Shown here: in pieces, positions 31,658-43,271 of the stretch
Layout: every line of letters starts with the position of its first letter
Position numbering within the stretch: the first letter of the stretch is position 1
Source of the DNA: Triglochin maritima
Lineage: Eukaryota > Streptophyta > Magnoliopsida > Alismatales > Juncaginaceae
Length of the DNA stretch: 64,000 nt
Assembly: GCA_963682175.1 (NCBI GenBank)
Contig: OY821787.1
Location: 26,142,501-26,206,500 of the forward strand
Direction: 5' to 3'
The notes under the pieces: generated by a model
Told to the model about the DNA's origin: nothing
What the model saw: only the letters and a program-made list of their open reading frames with translations
The model's database searches: none
Position numbers and translations under genes: made by a program

Positions 31658-31695
31658 AGTTGCAATTTCAAGAGTCCAAATGAGCACAAACAAAG
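31658..31695 (+). CDS. Host exon 3
   Basis: 38 bases between a GTTTCAG acceptor and an AAG|GTATC donor. Entering in phase 0 from exon 2 it reads SCNFKSPNEHKQ and leaves two bases that exon 4 completes. Support is phase agreement and good borders only; the short peptide is not diagnostic. Confidence 0.5.
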
Positions 31696-32694
31696 GTATC
31701 TTATATAATTTACAAAGTCCATAAGATTGTAGCATGGCCATTTATTGGAGTAGTTTTTTTCCTTCCCATCAAAAGTATAACTATAAACGTTAAATAAGTT
31801 ATTAGAAATGTGGGTAGGAAGTTATGCTTTTCAGTTTTTTAGTTGTTCTTATGCCAAAATTAACAATATTCCAATTCATGGTCTTGGTTGGGTTCTTATT
31901 GTTAACTTTAATTAATATTAAATTATGGTTAATTGCAATTTCCCCCTTTTTCACTCGTTGACAATTTGCTCCGCCCTTCAAAACTTTGTAGTGTGATCCT
32001 TATTCTTTCACATGATGGCACTTTGCACCTCTAACCTTTAAAATGTAGCAATTACCTATTTGGACTTTTCCCTTGTTGACACTTTGCTCCCCTTTCGCTA
32101 GGTTTCGACCCAAAAAATGTCCAAACTGCCGTTGACCCGAAAATCCAAAATTAACACTGAATATTTTCAAAAAAACCATGGATAATTTAAAATGTTAAAA
32201 ATGGACGAGATAGTTTTCCGAGTTATTTTTAATGTTTTTTTGTTGACTTCGGATTTTCGGGTTGAAAGCAGTTTGGTAATTTTCGGGTTAATAATGGACA
32301 ATAGGTGTGACAATGATGGTCACACTCCTACGGTCGGATATCTATGAAGGTTCAACAACATTTTTCTATGGAAATATTCGCCTTCACTTTTCAAGATGTT
32401 ACCTCGTCCTCATGTGTAACTTAAATGAAAATTTACATCATTGTTCGCTTTGATTTTAGCATGTTGATTCCATTTATCTGCTTATCCTTGCTCCCCTAGT
32501 CATTACAACTCCTAGTCAAATATTCGTAACACCCCAAAGTAGGGACGGACCCACTAGAGTCCCAGTGGGCGTAGTCAATTTTAAATTATGGCCATATGTA
32601 TAGAATTAGACTTCCAATTTGAGGTAAGTTTACATAAAATATTATGGTGGCGTAGTACAATTATAGCCCCCAAAGTATATAAAATTTTGAATTA
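31696..32694 (+). other. Intron 3, left part
   Basis: AT-rich; from about 31930 it has 'aatttgccccc'-like wording similar to the MITE at 32704, probably a related decayed element without visible ends. No gene. Confidence 0.4.
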
Positions 32695-32703
32695 TAGTAT
32701 TTA

Positions 32704-32915
32704 GGGTTAATTACAGTTTGTCATCCTGAACTATGCCTTGGTATCACTTTGCCCCCCTGAAATTTGAAAGTTAACAGTTACCTCCCCTGAACTTTAATTT
32801 TGTAACATTTTACCCCATTGAACTTCAAAAACTCATTATTTAACACATATTCGACGTTTTTTTCCTAATTATTTTTGTTGTATCCCTAATACACTCTTAA
32901 ACATGTAATTAACCC
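32704..32915. mobile_element. Mutator-type MITE
   Basis: 212 bp with perfect 12-bp inverted ends GGGTTAATTACA and its complement, flanked by an exact 9-bp duplication TAGTATTTA (32695-32703 and 32916-32924). The 9-bp duplication points to mobilisation by Mutator transposase. Non-coding. Confidence 0.85.
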
Positions 32916-32924
32916 TAGTATTTA

Positions 32925-33470
32925 TTGGCAAGTCGTTGTTCACTGTGTGGGGAGGTAGAAGAATCAAATTCTCATACGTTTGGTGTATGCAAAGTGACTT
33001 TAGAGCTTTTTCACTAACTAGCAGAAAAAGTGGGAGCTTTTTCAACGATTCTGGCTTTCCTGGTCGCATTCCCTTGCACAGAATTCTTATAGTGTAGTAG
33101 GAAGGGTTGCTCCAATGGCATTATGGTGGAATATTTGGAAACACGGAAATGCTATCATCTTTAGCGGGAATAAACCTCAGCCTAGCAGAATATGGGCTAA
33201 CTTGATACATATATCATATTGTGGTACCAATGTGTGGGGCACGATATCGAGTTCCTAAGATAATCTTGAATTACCCAGGTGCATTTGGTCTAGTGTGGTC
33301 ATGTTGGCCTTTTCTTATCCTGTTTTGCTTGTTTTCATTTGTCTTATTTTCCGTTGGGTTTTTTTCCCTTTTTGGCTTTGGTCCTACTCCCGGTAGTCCA
33401 CTGCCGCTCTTTGGTGTGCTCTTTTCTTTTATATTAATGATGAAAAAAGTATTGATTGGTCCCTATTGAA
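32925..33470 (+). mobile_element. LINE 3' end fragment
   Basis: Plus-strand pieces such as SNSHTFGVCKV, ALWWNIWKHGNAIIFSGNK and PSRIWANLI match the C-terminal zinc-type (zf-RVT) region of plant LINE ORF2 in style, with stops between. It ends near 'attaatgatgaaaaaagt', typical of LINE tails. An old 5'-truncated copy in intron 3. Confidence 0.6.
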
Positions 33471-33985
33471 AAATTTCATGAGTCCGCCACTGCTCCATAG
33501 CACAGGGAACGTACACTATTGCCCCTACTTCAACTTCTCAACGATATCAAAAAATGGCATTATTCTTCCTCAATTAAAATAAACACACCGGAAGTTACAT
33601 CGTTGAGCTTCCACATTAAACTAATAAGCATAATCACATTCTTTGTTTTTTACTCTTATCTACGTGGTTGTCTGTGGAGAATAGTTGCACATTGGACAAC
33701 TTACTTTTCTACTCATCTTTAAACATGCAAGTGTTGGACTTACGAGAGACAACATGTTTGGGTAGTATTGAGAATAGTTCTACATTGGGACAACTTATAG
33801 GAAAGGAATGGGTCCCTCCATTTATAACCAGTTGGTTTTGAGTTTGACATCAGCACTTCTATGATACCTTCTATTTTATAACCTCTTTGCTATTAGAGGA
33901 TTTTTCTTTCTGATATCTTTGTTTTTCTTGTTATGTCCTTTTCAATCTGTACTAATTTATCGAAGGTCCTCTATGTTTGATGCAG
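33471..33985 (+). other. Intron 3, right part
   Basis: AT-rich sequence without recognisable genes, ending in the pyrimidine-containing acceptor TGATGCAG at 33985. Confidence 0.45.
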
Positions 33986-34023
33986 CAAAATATTGTCAAC
34001 GCAACCTCCATCAAGTACTGGAA
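33986..34023 (+). CDS. Host exon 4
   Basis: 38 bases from TGCAG| to the canonical donor GAA|GTAAGT. With two bases from exon 3 it reads S-KILSTQPPSSTG, a Ser/Pro/Thr-rich linker, and leaves one base for exon 5. The strong donor and correct phase support it. Confidence 0.6.
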
Positions 34024-34691
34024 GTAAGTTCATTTCATTTGTTTATCCCAAGGATTGCGAAGTTCATGTCCAAATAATGAAATCTGTTTACTTACACATG
34101 CATTGTTGATGTAATGTTAAACTGGAAAACCACACATCTTTAAGAAATTTCCAATCAGTTAATATACGTGGAAGGACTGGTTTCTTTACATATGTTGGAA
34201 GAGTTTGAATTGGCATCTTCCATCTAGGAAAGTGTTTTGCTTAGCATGTGCAAAAGCTGACATATGATCTTGTGGGGATTGGGACATTCACCCAAGGAAA
34301 CACTACTTTCTTTTGGTCCCTGGATCTTACTCTGTTTTCTGATTTGTGTATAAAATAACATGATTTTCCTTGTCTTTGGAAATTTGATGGACAGATACTT
34401 ACATGTTTGGTTTTCCTTTTACGTTCCATTACATCACCATGCCTAGGAATTGGTTGCTTCCTTTATTGCGTACAGTTATTTCAACCAAATAGTAGAGATT
34501 TTACATTAGGTCGTCTGATTATCTATAAAATTTCGGAACCTTAAGAATCTTTCTTGTCAGGGCCCAAAGGAAGACTTGACAAATGTTGCTACCATGACAC
34601 CTGCTTTCTCATACACCATTTAAAAAAAATTGTGCATCTTGTAATACTAACGTATTTGTCGCTGAAGCACCTGGTATAAGCTGAGATTCAG
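34024..34691 (+). other. Intron 4
   Basis: About 670 bp of AT-rich sequence, no gene or element recognised. Confidence 0.5.
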
Positions 34692-34754
34692 TAGGAAAAT
34701 CTGGAAATATTTTGTCAGACCGTCAGTTCATGGATAGACTGAGGCTGTTAGGAG
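34692..34754 (+). CDS. Host exon 5
   Basis: 63 bases between ATTCAG and GAG|GTAAAA. In phase it reads I-GKSGNILSDRQFMDRLRLLG. A D-R-Q-F-x-x-R-L segment just before the EQKK region is what I remember from family members, so this supports both the exon and the gene identity. Confidence 0.65.
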
Positions 34755-35231
34755 GTAAAATTTCAACAGTCTTGCAATATGTCTAGGTCCATGAAGATAG
34801 AAAAGGTATGCTACCAAAACTTATACTGACAACTGTACTGTAGTATACTAGTATATCAGCATTCAGCAACGATGTTGGTCCAAACGTAGTACATTCAAAA
34901 TCCGGTAAAACTACATAATTTCGTTAGTAGTAACATAGGAGTTTATGTGGGTTTGGTTCCAAACTAGGAAAGGTGGACATGAATTTGAGTTTGGATTGCC
35001 ATACCTTCTGGAAGAATTAGTTGGAGGATCTTCCTAAAGGATCTGTTTGGGTTTGGTAGATTGGCCCTCTAGCCCTTTGGTGGAGCATTTGTGTGGCTAG
35101 AAATAGATTGTGTTTTGACAACAAAGATAGTCGTTAGGGATATCTGGAACAAATATATTCGAGCTGTCTACTTTTGGCTCTAGGGAGGGGGTGAAAGCTG
35201 ATTTTCTACTTTAGTAATGGGAATTTTCTTG
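34755..35231 (+). other. Intron 5, left part with LINE scrap
   Basis: Around 35050-35180 the plus strand reads ALWWSICVARNRLCFDNKD, again like the C-terminus of plant LINE ORF2, followed by a stop. The rest is unremarkable intron sequence. Confidence 0.45.
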
Positions 35232-36334
35232 AAATAATGTTGTAAAAATAAAAAATTAGAAAAATATGAACTTGGAAAACTTATTTGACAAAATATGCTT
35301 CTTAAAAACGACACTTGTGATGTCATTTTCATTAAGTAAAATCGGCATCACTGATGCCGTTTTCATACCCTGTGAAAACGGCATCACGAATGTTGTTTTC
35401 ACCAGAGGTACCACAAGCAATCTCCCTTTCTCGCAAATTTGTCTCCACCACGCCTCCCTACACCTCCCCATGGCATGCCGTATGATTTTATGTATTTGTA
35501 GATGGAAACCCTAGGTCGGAACGTGGAGAACAAGAGCATCTAAATTGTTTTGCTTCTCTTGTCTTTGATTTGAAATTGAAGGTGTAATTAGTCTGCTCAG
35601 AATTCTAATTGAAGTCAACCAGGACTATTTCGAGGAAAAAAAGATATTTACCACCCAAAGGTTAGAGTCTCTAATTTCCCCAACCCCACCTCACTGGACG
35701 AGACGGGCGCGCATGCGCGTGGAGCATTCTCTCATCCTCTCTTTCTTCCATCAAAGGGTAATGAGAAGTAGATGTTTAAGAACGTCTTCCAATTTCCCAT
35801 GTTCTCCAATATGATACTACAGAGAGGTAAGCACATGACTTGAAATAATGTTTATTCATTCACTTCCAAGCCATGTGACTAGAGAGAGGTCACTTCCAAG
35901 CCACGTGTTTACCTCTCTTTAGTCTCATATTGGGGAGCATGAGAAGTTGGAAGATGTTCTTAAACATCTACTTCTCATTACCCTTTGATGGAAGAAATAG
36001 AGGATGAGAGAACTCCACACGTGCGCCCGTCTGGTCTGAGATGAGGCGAGGCGGTGCGGTCGGGTGAGGGATTTGGGAGAAATTAGAGACTCCAGGTGAT
36101 AAAATATATTTTTGGTCCTTGAAATAGTTCTGGTTGACTTAAATTTACATCGACTGATGGCTTAGCCGTTTCCCCCCAAATAAAAATGACATCATAGATG
36201 TTGTTTTTGTTGAATGAAAACGGCATCACATTAATGAAAACGATATTACATGTGTCGTTTTTAAGAAGTATATTTTGCCAAATAAGTTTTTCATGTTCAT
36301 ATTCTTTCAATTTTTTATTTTTACAACATTATTT
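35232..36334. repeat. 1.1 kb near-complete palindrome (foldback element)
   Basis: Left arm 35232-35842 and right arm 35896-36334 are reverse complements over most of their length, with a loop of about 50 bp. The outer ends share 'aaataatgttgtaaaaataaa'; matching inner blocks include 'cttcttaaaaacgacac', 'aagtcaacca', 'aagaacgtcttccaa' and 'gagaggtaa'. The left arm carries about 170 extra bases. No clear target duplication. Transcribed within the intron, it would fold into a very long hairpin. Confidence 0.88.
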
Positions 36335-36704
36335 AAAAAACAAATCCTTAGTAATGTCTGGGATATTTTATTTTGTATTGAGTTGGGGTGACCTCCCTTT
36401 TACCTCCGCAACACGTGGGTGTTGGGTCTTTTTTGTTTTTGGTGTTCCAGAATTACTCTCTGGCGCATCATTTCTACCTTTCTTGTTTTTTCTCACCACA
36501 TATCCTGTTTTCCATTCACTATTAATGATAAAAAAAGTTTATATATCTCAACTTTATGCAAGAACACATGGAAAAGATTAATAAAGAAGTGTAAATAAAA
36601 AAGAAATCTTACAACTTCCCTCTGAAGTTTCCAATCCTTTGATATCTTAAGGTTGTAAGTAAAAAGTTTGAGAATCATTTTTTGTAATTTACTTCTCAGG
36701 TCAG
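36335..36704 (+). other. Intron 5, right part
   Basis: AT-rich with another 'ttttattaatgataaaaaaagt'-like LINE tail near 36515-36540. Two AG sites precede exon 6 (36699 and 36704); only the second keeps frame. Confidence 0.5.
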
Positions 36705-36805
36705 CAATTGAGCAGAAGAAAACCGAAGAGGAAAAGGCTACTGGAACTATTGATTACGATGCACCAATTGAAATGGAGAAAAACACCATAGGACTTGGCA
36801 CTAGG
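36705..36805 (+). CDS. Host exon 6, acidic linker and IDYDAP motif
   Basis: 101 bases. With one base from exon 5 it reads A-IEQKKTEEEKATGTIDYDA and then PIEMEKNTIGLGTR, ending in phase 0 at AGG|GTGGGT. The EQKK/acidic run, IDYDAP and NxTIGLGT are the most recognisable part of the gene. The acceptor at 36704 is chosen over 36699 because it alone gives this frame. Confidence 0.8.
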
Positions 36806-36894
36806 GTGGGTTGACAAAAGTTGTATCATTTGCTCTTATATTTCATTTTGAAAATTCTCACCTCTTTCATGATTGACAATTTAAAGTAAATCAG

Positions 36895-36962
36895 ATAGGA
36901 GTGGGCATCACTGTTGTTGTATTTGGCTTAGTATTTACCCTTGGTGACTTTCTTCCATCAAG
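36895..36962 (+). CDS. Host exon 7, transmembrane helix
   Basis: 68 bases after AATCAG read IGVGITVVVFGLVFTLGDFL then PS, a single hydrophobic helix of about 20 residues with a small, Gly-rich face, ending at AG|GTAATA. Position before the TPR region suggests a membrane anchor in plastid thylakoid or envelope, by analogy with the family. Confidence 0.85.
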
Positions 36963-37058
36963 GTAATAACTCACACCATATACCAATTCAACAATTTTGT
37001 TTGTTATGTTCAAAGAGATATTTAAACGATCTGCATTTCTTTTATTGTGGAATCGCAG

Positions 37059-37116
37059 ATGGTCAGTTGCATTTGTATCATTTGGGTCAATTGGAAACAA
37101 CCTCACTGTTTTGCAA
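37059..37116 (+). CDS. Tentative host exon 8
   Basis: After TCGCAG the frame reads R-WSVAFVSFGSIGNNLTVLQ and then meets TAG. Ending at the Gln would join exactly in phase to ARLHQYEETL of exon 9, and L-Q-x-R-L fits the family at that point. But the next bases are TAGTAG and the GT lies two bases too late, so the donor seems displaced by a 2-bp change. It could also be intron sequence read by chance. Confidence 0.35.
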
Positions 37117-37581
37117 TAGTAGGGTTGCGTACATCCGACCCCCCCCCCCCCCCCCCCCCACCTCACTTAGGCGGGAGCCTCTTCTGAGGCATTGGGGTTA
37201 TGTTGATGTTGATGTATTAATACGTTGGCAATTCATTTTTTTTCAAATATTATGCATGTTGTACTTAGAGGTGTTGTAATTGAGAACCTTGTGCTTGTTT
37301 CTAGTAACTAGAGTTGTTTCCTATGTACATTCAACCATTTTTGTTTGGAAAGGTCAATGTCAGATTTCTTTTATCTGAGTTGTGTTTCCTTGCTATAAGC
37401 AGCAACTTTATAATTTTAAGTTTTTCTAGCCCACCCAATAAAAGAAAACAAGGTAGAATATGACTTTCTATCTTCAAGTACGGTCTCTAATAGGGTTCTA
37501 TACTTCTATTTTACTTGAAGGGGTCGATCTCTCCCCCCAAACTACATATCCCCTCAACAAAGTTGGTGAAGTTGTTGGCTA
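37117..37581 (+). other. Intron 7 start with SINE-like sequence and poly-C run
   Basis: From 37119 'gtagggttgcgtacatccgacc' leads to a run of 21 C (37139-37159), then 'cttaggcgggagcctcttctgaggcattgggg'. I recall this wording from a short interspersed repeat (Au-SINE-like) common in plant introns; not verified. The remainder to 37581 is ordinary intron. Confidence 0.4.
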
Positions 37582-38319
37582 CGTAATCAGACGACCCCCT
37601 CTGCTCCTCTCACCTCTGATCAAAACATCTGGCAAGCCCTCCATCGGAATCAGGATCTTCTTCTCGCGGCAAAAGACTCGCACTTCGTACTGCGACAGCC
37701 AGTCCATCCCCACTATGACGTCGAAGTCCTCCATCGGTAACAAGACCAGATCTGCCGGAAAATCATGGTCTCCCGAAGCAACTGTGGTGTCGGGAAAATA
37801 GCTCCCCACAGTGCCCGCCTCACCCATGGGAGTGCTGACCTCCCAAACATCAGTCAGCAGCACAGGGGTCCGACCCAACTCGCCAGCAAACTTCTCCAAA
37901 ATGAAGGAGTGAGTGGCGCCGTAATCAAACAACACACACGCAACTAAGCCAGAAACAGAAAGAGTACCTTCCACGACGGTGTTGGAGTCCCTCGCCTCCT
38001 CAGCCTGAATAGTGAAGACTCGCCCGGTCTTCCTGCCCTGACCTGGTGAAACGACTGATCGGCTGCCTCCGCCTCTCCCCGCCACTGGTGGTCCAGACCT
38101 CTTGCTAGGCTCTCCCTGTCTAATCGGGCACTCCCGAATGTAGTGACCCAACTGTTCACATCCAATGCAAGCTCCACTGCGCCTGAAGCACTCCTGACCT
38201 GGGTGAAACCTCGCGCAGAACGTGCACGCTCCAGACTGACGTGCCCCTCCTCCATCGAACCTGAGCCTCTTGCCTGGGTTCCCTGCACCACGGCCAACAG
38301 CTCGGCTACCGGTGCTCAC
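37582..38319 (-). pseudogene. G2 unit A zinc knuckle and protease
   Basis: 246 codons open to 37579 on the minus strand: Gly/Arg-rich start, CIGCEQLGHYIRECP (CCHC knuckle), a Gly/Ser linker, then CVLFDYGATHSFI, the aspartic protease loop, and DLVLLPMEDFDVIVGMDWLS with YEVRVFCREKKI. The loop is DYG rather than the usual DSG or DTG; unit B shares this. The element is truncated at 37582, where it meets host intron. Confidence 0.85.
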
Positions 38320-38383
38320 TGGTGTCTTCCTCGCCTCCTGAAGACACTCCCTTTGGTCCTACTCAATGATGGTACCATGCTTC

Positions 38384-40434
38384 TGTAGGATTTCATGTTT
38401 AATTATGCATGTATATTTTTCGAATTTTTATGCACAATAAGGATCAATTTACAATTTTCTATGATTTATTTCATGCATGCATCGATTTGTTTCAATATCT
38501 AGTTTCAAAACTTTATTAAAACAAATATGGGCTCCGAAATTCATACCTAGAAGTTCTCTAAAACTTCTTGAAGATTCGGAGACGTTGGGGATGCTTCTCG
38601 CTGCGCCGGATGCCTCCGAGTATTCACCAAACTCTAAACAAGATGGGAGAGAGGGAAGCTAGTCTCTCAATCTCTGATAGGGTTTAGAATCCAATTACTA
38701 ACCCCTCTTTAATTCCCTTGAGAAGATGATCTCTTAATAACTAAAACTAAACTTAAGAATTAAGGGATTTTCGTGGAGATTTATGGAGAGAGAATTTTTG
38801 CATAAGTAATAATGAATTAATTTTTGGAGGTAATGAGATAAACTTGTATTTATAAGCTCTCTCCAAATTACCTATTCATGTGCAACCCCTTGCCCATGAT
38901 TTCATGCAAAATTCCATCTAACCTTCCATTATTTAATAATAAATAATATTAGCCACGAATTAAATCAATTATGGACCAATTCCATGCATGATCTAATTAA
39001 TTCTTAAATTAATTCTGCTGAAAACCGTCTGGATCGGTCGACCGTTTGGAGGTTCGGTCGACCGCTCGAACCTGGTTTCGGTCGACCGTTCAATAACTCG
39101 GTCGACCGTTCGTAACATGAATTATTCCATCTCGATGTTCGATCGACCGACCGATTACTTTCGGTCGACCGTTCGAACAGATGAAAATTCCCTGTTATCG
39201 GTCGAGACATGTCCGGTCGACCGTGCCCGATCGGTCGACCGTTTACTGCTAACCGGTCGACCGTTGGAGCACTGTTTTGCAGACTTGTCAAATTTCGGCT
39301 TAACCCCTACAAAATTTGACATTTCGGGATTAGTAGCAAATTCACAACTTATGTAACATATTATCCTATGCAATGATCAATCATTACACCCCATAGTATT
39401 TACATCACATATGAATTTTATTTAGATTCTAATTATGTTATTAATCACAACATAATTTTGATTTTGCTTGTTCACCCCATGTGTCATATTTTCTACATGA
39501 AACCCGACACATCTTATGAACTCAAAATCCCCATTTCTTGTTTCCTAGTTTTGTGGTGTGACCTATGAGAGGATCTAAACTAAGTTGGCAGTGATATTAA
39601 GAGCTTAATATCACAAGCTATAAGCGGTATCTAGCTACACATTATAGCTCCCAATTAGTTAGATGTCTTAATTCCACTCGAACCAAAACCCGATCCATTT
39701 AGTGATGGAGTGCACCACTTGTATCCGTCCCTTGCCTCATGATATTAAGAATACACACAAAGTAGTATTGTGTCATCTTTGTATTAGTATTCATTTCTTT
39801 ATCTCTTTAAGCTAGTTATAAATATGTGACTTAACTCAAATCACATTGTGCACATTATAACTTTGCTTTATCAAGGGGCCCACTAATATCATCACTCAAT
39901 TAAGAGGGGCAATGATAGTCTTTTGACTAACTATCTTCTCCAACAAAAGTTGTACTTAACCAACCAATGCCTTTACACTACACTTATCGATAGTTCAAGA
40001 CACTGATCTAATTAAGTATTCCTTAAGTGATCAGATATAAGTCTCATATCAAAGGACCAAAGACACAGTAAAATATTAATGAAACAGAAACACATTTCTA
40101 TAATATTTTACTTATTAGGTCTATTCAGTATACAAAAGTAATATTTTCCTCTTTTGCATACCCGTGTTGTCACTCACTTGTAGAGCTACAATGATCTATG
40201 ACCAAACACGACAATCTTAACCCGGTAATTAATGTCCCATGTTAATTACCATGATTGCGAATATCTTTTTTTTATGTAAACCAATATCTTTTAGAGCTCT
40301 ACAGTTAAGGACCAAGAGCTTCTTCCTTAACACTTCTAAAAGACGAATAACATAAACAAGGAACAAAATGATTTCTCATTCAATTCATAATAATTTTCAT
40401 TTAAAATTAAAACTTTTAGAACACATTCCCTTCA
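38384..40434 (-). repeat. C3 3' LTR
   Basis: 2051 bp, TGTAGG to CTTCA. Contains a TATAAATA on the minus strand (38847-38854) and a CGGTCGACCG cluster at 39030-39270. Next to it, 40435-40460 is the polypurine tract (minus-strand AAGTGGGAGAT). Confidence 0.9.
39030..39270. repeat. CGGTCGACCG palindrome cluster, C3 LTR
   Basis: Eight exact GGTCGACC cores in 240 bp, plus variants such as GATCGACC and GGTCGAGA. It lies upstream of the minus-strand TATA box by about 180 bp, the same relative place as in C1. The other LTR repeats it at 46390-46630. Confidence 0.85.
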
Positions 40435-40789
40435 ATCTCCCACTTGTTATCAAAGTTTTCTTTCACATACATTCTCAATGTATAAAACATTAATAACTAG
40501 GGTAACCTTCCCAAATCACCTATCAAGCCAATCCACATGGATCCTCGGATCCATGGACTCGAAATATATTTGGTCTCTTAGCTTGGTATGAAGGTTTGTT
40601 GAATGGATCAATTGTGCCACTGTTGTGTCCACCTATTTATTTATTTTGTCTTTCGTTGGTGGTTGAGTTAGCTGTAGTGATATTACTCCTAACTACACTA
40701 GCTCATACCTCCACCTTCGATAATGATGACGCATCATCACTCCAACCTCTTATTGTCTAGAATTCCTATAAGAATTGCATCAAAACAGC

Positions 40790-43271
40790 CCTCGGCTATT
40801 TTCTCCTTTGTCTTCCATTAACAAGAACCTTATATTTAGTCCGGTTAAGGTACTTCAGAATATTCTTGACCGCAATCCTACGATTAGGACTTGCGTTGGA
40901 TTGGTGATCTCTTGTCACGTTTAGAGCATACGAGATATTGAGTCTTGTGCAAGTCATCGTGTACATGGTCCTTCCTTTTGCCGAAGCATAAGGGATACCT
41001 TCATGTACTCCAGGTCTTTGTGTGATTGAGCACATTGAGACTTCTTGAGTTGCACACCTATACTCATACTTATTGGCATATTGTCCATATTGGAATTGTT
41101 CACCCTGAACATTTCAAAGATCTTGTCAATGTATGCACGTTGACTGAAGCCAATGAGTCTACGGGATGTATCTCAATGTATCTTGATTCTCAAGATGTGT
41201 TGAGCCTCATCCTTTTCTTTTCATTGAGAATGCCGATTTCAATGAAATTTCTCGTTTTCTAATGATAAGGTATATGATCGCTCATGAGCAATATGTCATC
41301 GACATATAAGATCAGAAGTACTACATGGCTCCCACTAATCTCCTTGTATCAAAAAGGTTTTCCTTTACTTTGAATGAAGTGAATCTTCTTCAAAGCGTTT
41401 GTTCCAATCTCCTCGATGCTTGCTTCAATCCATAAATGGATCTTCGAAACTTGCATTTCTTCTCGCTATTATTTGGATCATCAAAACCTTGAGGTTGTAC
41501 CATGTACATATCCTCCTCCAAGTTCCTGTTTAAGGAACGCCATTTTGATATCCACCTTCCATATCCCACAATTGTGAAATGTGGTAATAGTGAGCATAAT
41601 CCGAATAGATTTTAATATGGCAACTTCTCAAAAATTTCATCAAAGTCAATTTCTTGAATTTGAGTATAACTTTTGCTACAAGCCTTGCTTTGTAGGTTGT
41701 CAAGTTACTATCCATATCTATCTTCCTCCTAAAAGCTCATTCATACAAAATGATATTTTCTCTTGAGGAAGGTAGATAAGGTTCCATACTTGATTACTAT
41801 ACATGGATTCTACTTCGGATTCCATGGCTTTTAACCATAGTTTGGAGTCTTTTCTTTCCATTGCTTCTTGGAAGGTCGAGGGATCTTTGGTATCTAGTAC
41901 CATGATCTCATGAAGTCCCACATACTTATTGGGTTTCTTCCTTTCCCTCATTGACCTTCTTAGTTCTTTTGGTTCCTCTCGTGTCTCTCGAACTTCTTCC
42001 ACAATTGCTTGAGGAATAGGTTCATGTTCGACTCTCGAACGCACACTAGGTGAGGATGATTGAGATTCTCTCACAATTTCATGTAAGGATCTCTCGCTCA
42101 TGCTCCCACTAACCAAATGAATCTCGGCTGGGCCTTCATGATTTTGAATGTCATCATTCATGTCATGATCTTGTAGAGTATCTTGAGTTTCCTCAAGCAC
42201 CTACTCCCACTACTTTTTACTCTTTCTAGAAATTCCTTTTCCAGAAATGTGGCATCCCTCTTTACAATCACTCGATTGGAGGTGATATGCCAAAAGTAGT
42301 ATCCTCTTGTCTCACGAGGACAACCTATAAAGAAGCACTTATCCGCTTTTGGTTGAAGCTTGGTTGACATCAATTTCTTGATGTATACCTCACAACCCCA
42401 AATCTTGAGAAAGTCGAGCTTAGGTGTCTTTCAACTCCATAGCTCACAAGACATTTTCTCCACGGATTTGGATGGAACATTATTTAGTGAGTTTGTCATT
42501 ATTTGTAGTGCATAATTCCAAAAGTAAATAGGCAATTTAGATTGACTTATTATTGATCGAACCATGTCGAGCAATATCATGTTCCTACTTTAGGAATAAG
42601 TCAAATTAGGTATCCTAAGCACTCACCCCTACGAACCTTTCATAGAGACTCGATATTCTTGTTGAGTCGGTTCACTACTTCATCCTCGAATTCCTTGAAC
42701 TTGTCAAAGAATTCACTTTTGCTTCCCATTAGACAAATATAGCCATAATGACTATAGTTGTCCGTGAACAAAATGAAATACCTTAAACGTCCCTTGCACT
42801 TGTACTTATCGGACCACATACATTAGAATGTATCATATCCAATTAGTTATTCGTTTTCGTTCCTTTCTTCTTGAAAGGTCTCTTGGTCATTTATTTGACC
42901 AATCCGATAGTGCTACAAGATTGTATCATTCACGTGAGTTATCTCAGTTCCTTTTGTTATTGTTTGTTTGAGTTTGTTTATTATTTATTTCAAGCAAATA
43001 GAAACCATTCTATGCGAATGTATTTGCATAGAAAATTCCATTCTTCGATATAGACAAGCAAGAATTAGAAATATATATTAAGTTATCCATATCCAAAACA
43101 TGATACAGAATAGTTCTTGCTAATCGAAGGTACATAACAAACATTCTTCAAAGCATAAATTTAAATCACTAGACTATTGAAGTTCCATAGAATCTTGTAC
43201 AATTGCAGCGTTGCTTGTACTATTTCCAATCTTCAATATCATCTCGTTCTCCACGAGTTCCTTCCTATCCT
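40790..43271 (-). pseudogene. C3 pol remnant
   Basis: Minus-strand scraps in copia order: integrase pieces around 42880-42380 with many stops, KADKCFFIGCPRETRGYYFW (the integrase C-terminal block) at 42330, an acidic linker ending RRSMRERKKPNKYVG near 41950, reverse transcriptase beginning at 41900 and largely eroded, and the RT/RNase H junction RTMYTMTCTRLNISYALNV at 40990-40800. Much of reverse transcriptase and RNase H is deleted or unreadable. Confidence 0.75.

Noticed and set aside
36797..36804. TGGCACTA as the missing partner end of the CACTA element
   Set aside because: It lies within host exon 6 coding sequence (GLGTR) with no subterminal repeats beside it.
39004..39373. 95-codon minus frame identical to one at 46366-46653
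   Set aside because: Identity only reflects the two LTRs of one element; it spans the palindrome cluster and is not a gene.
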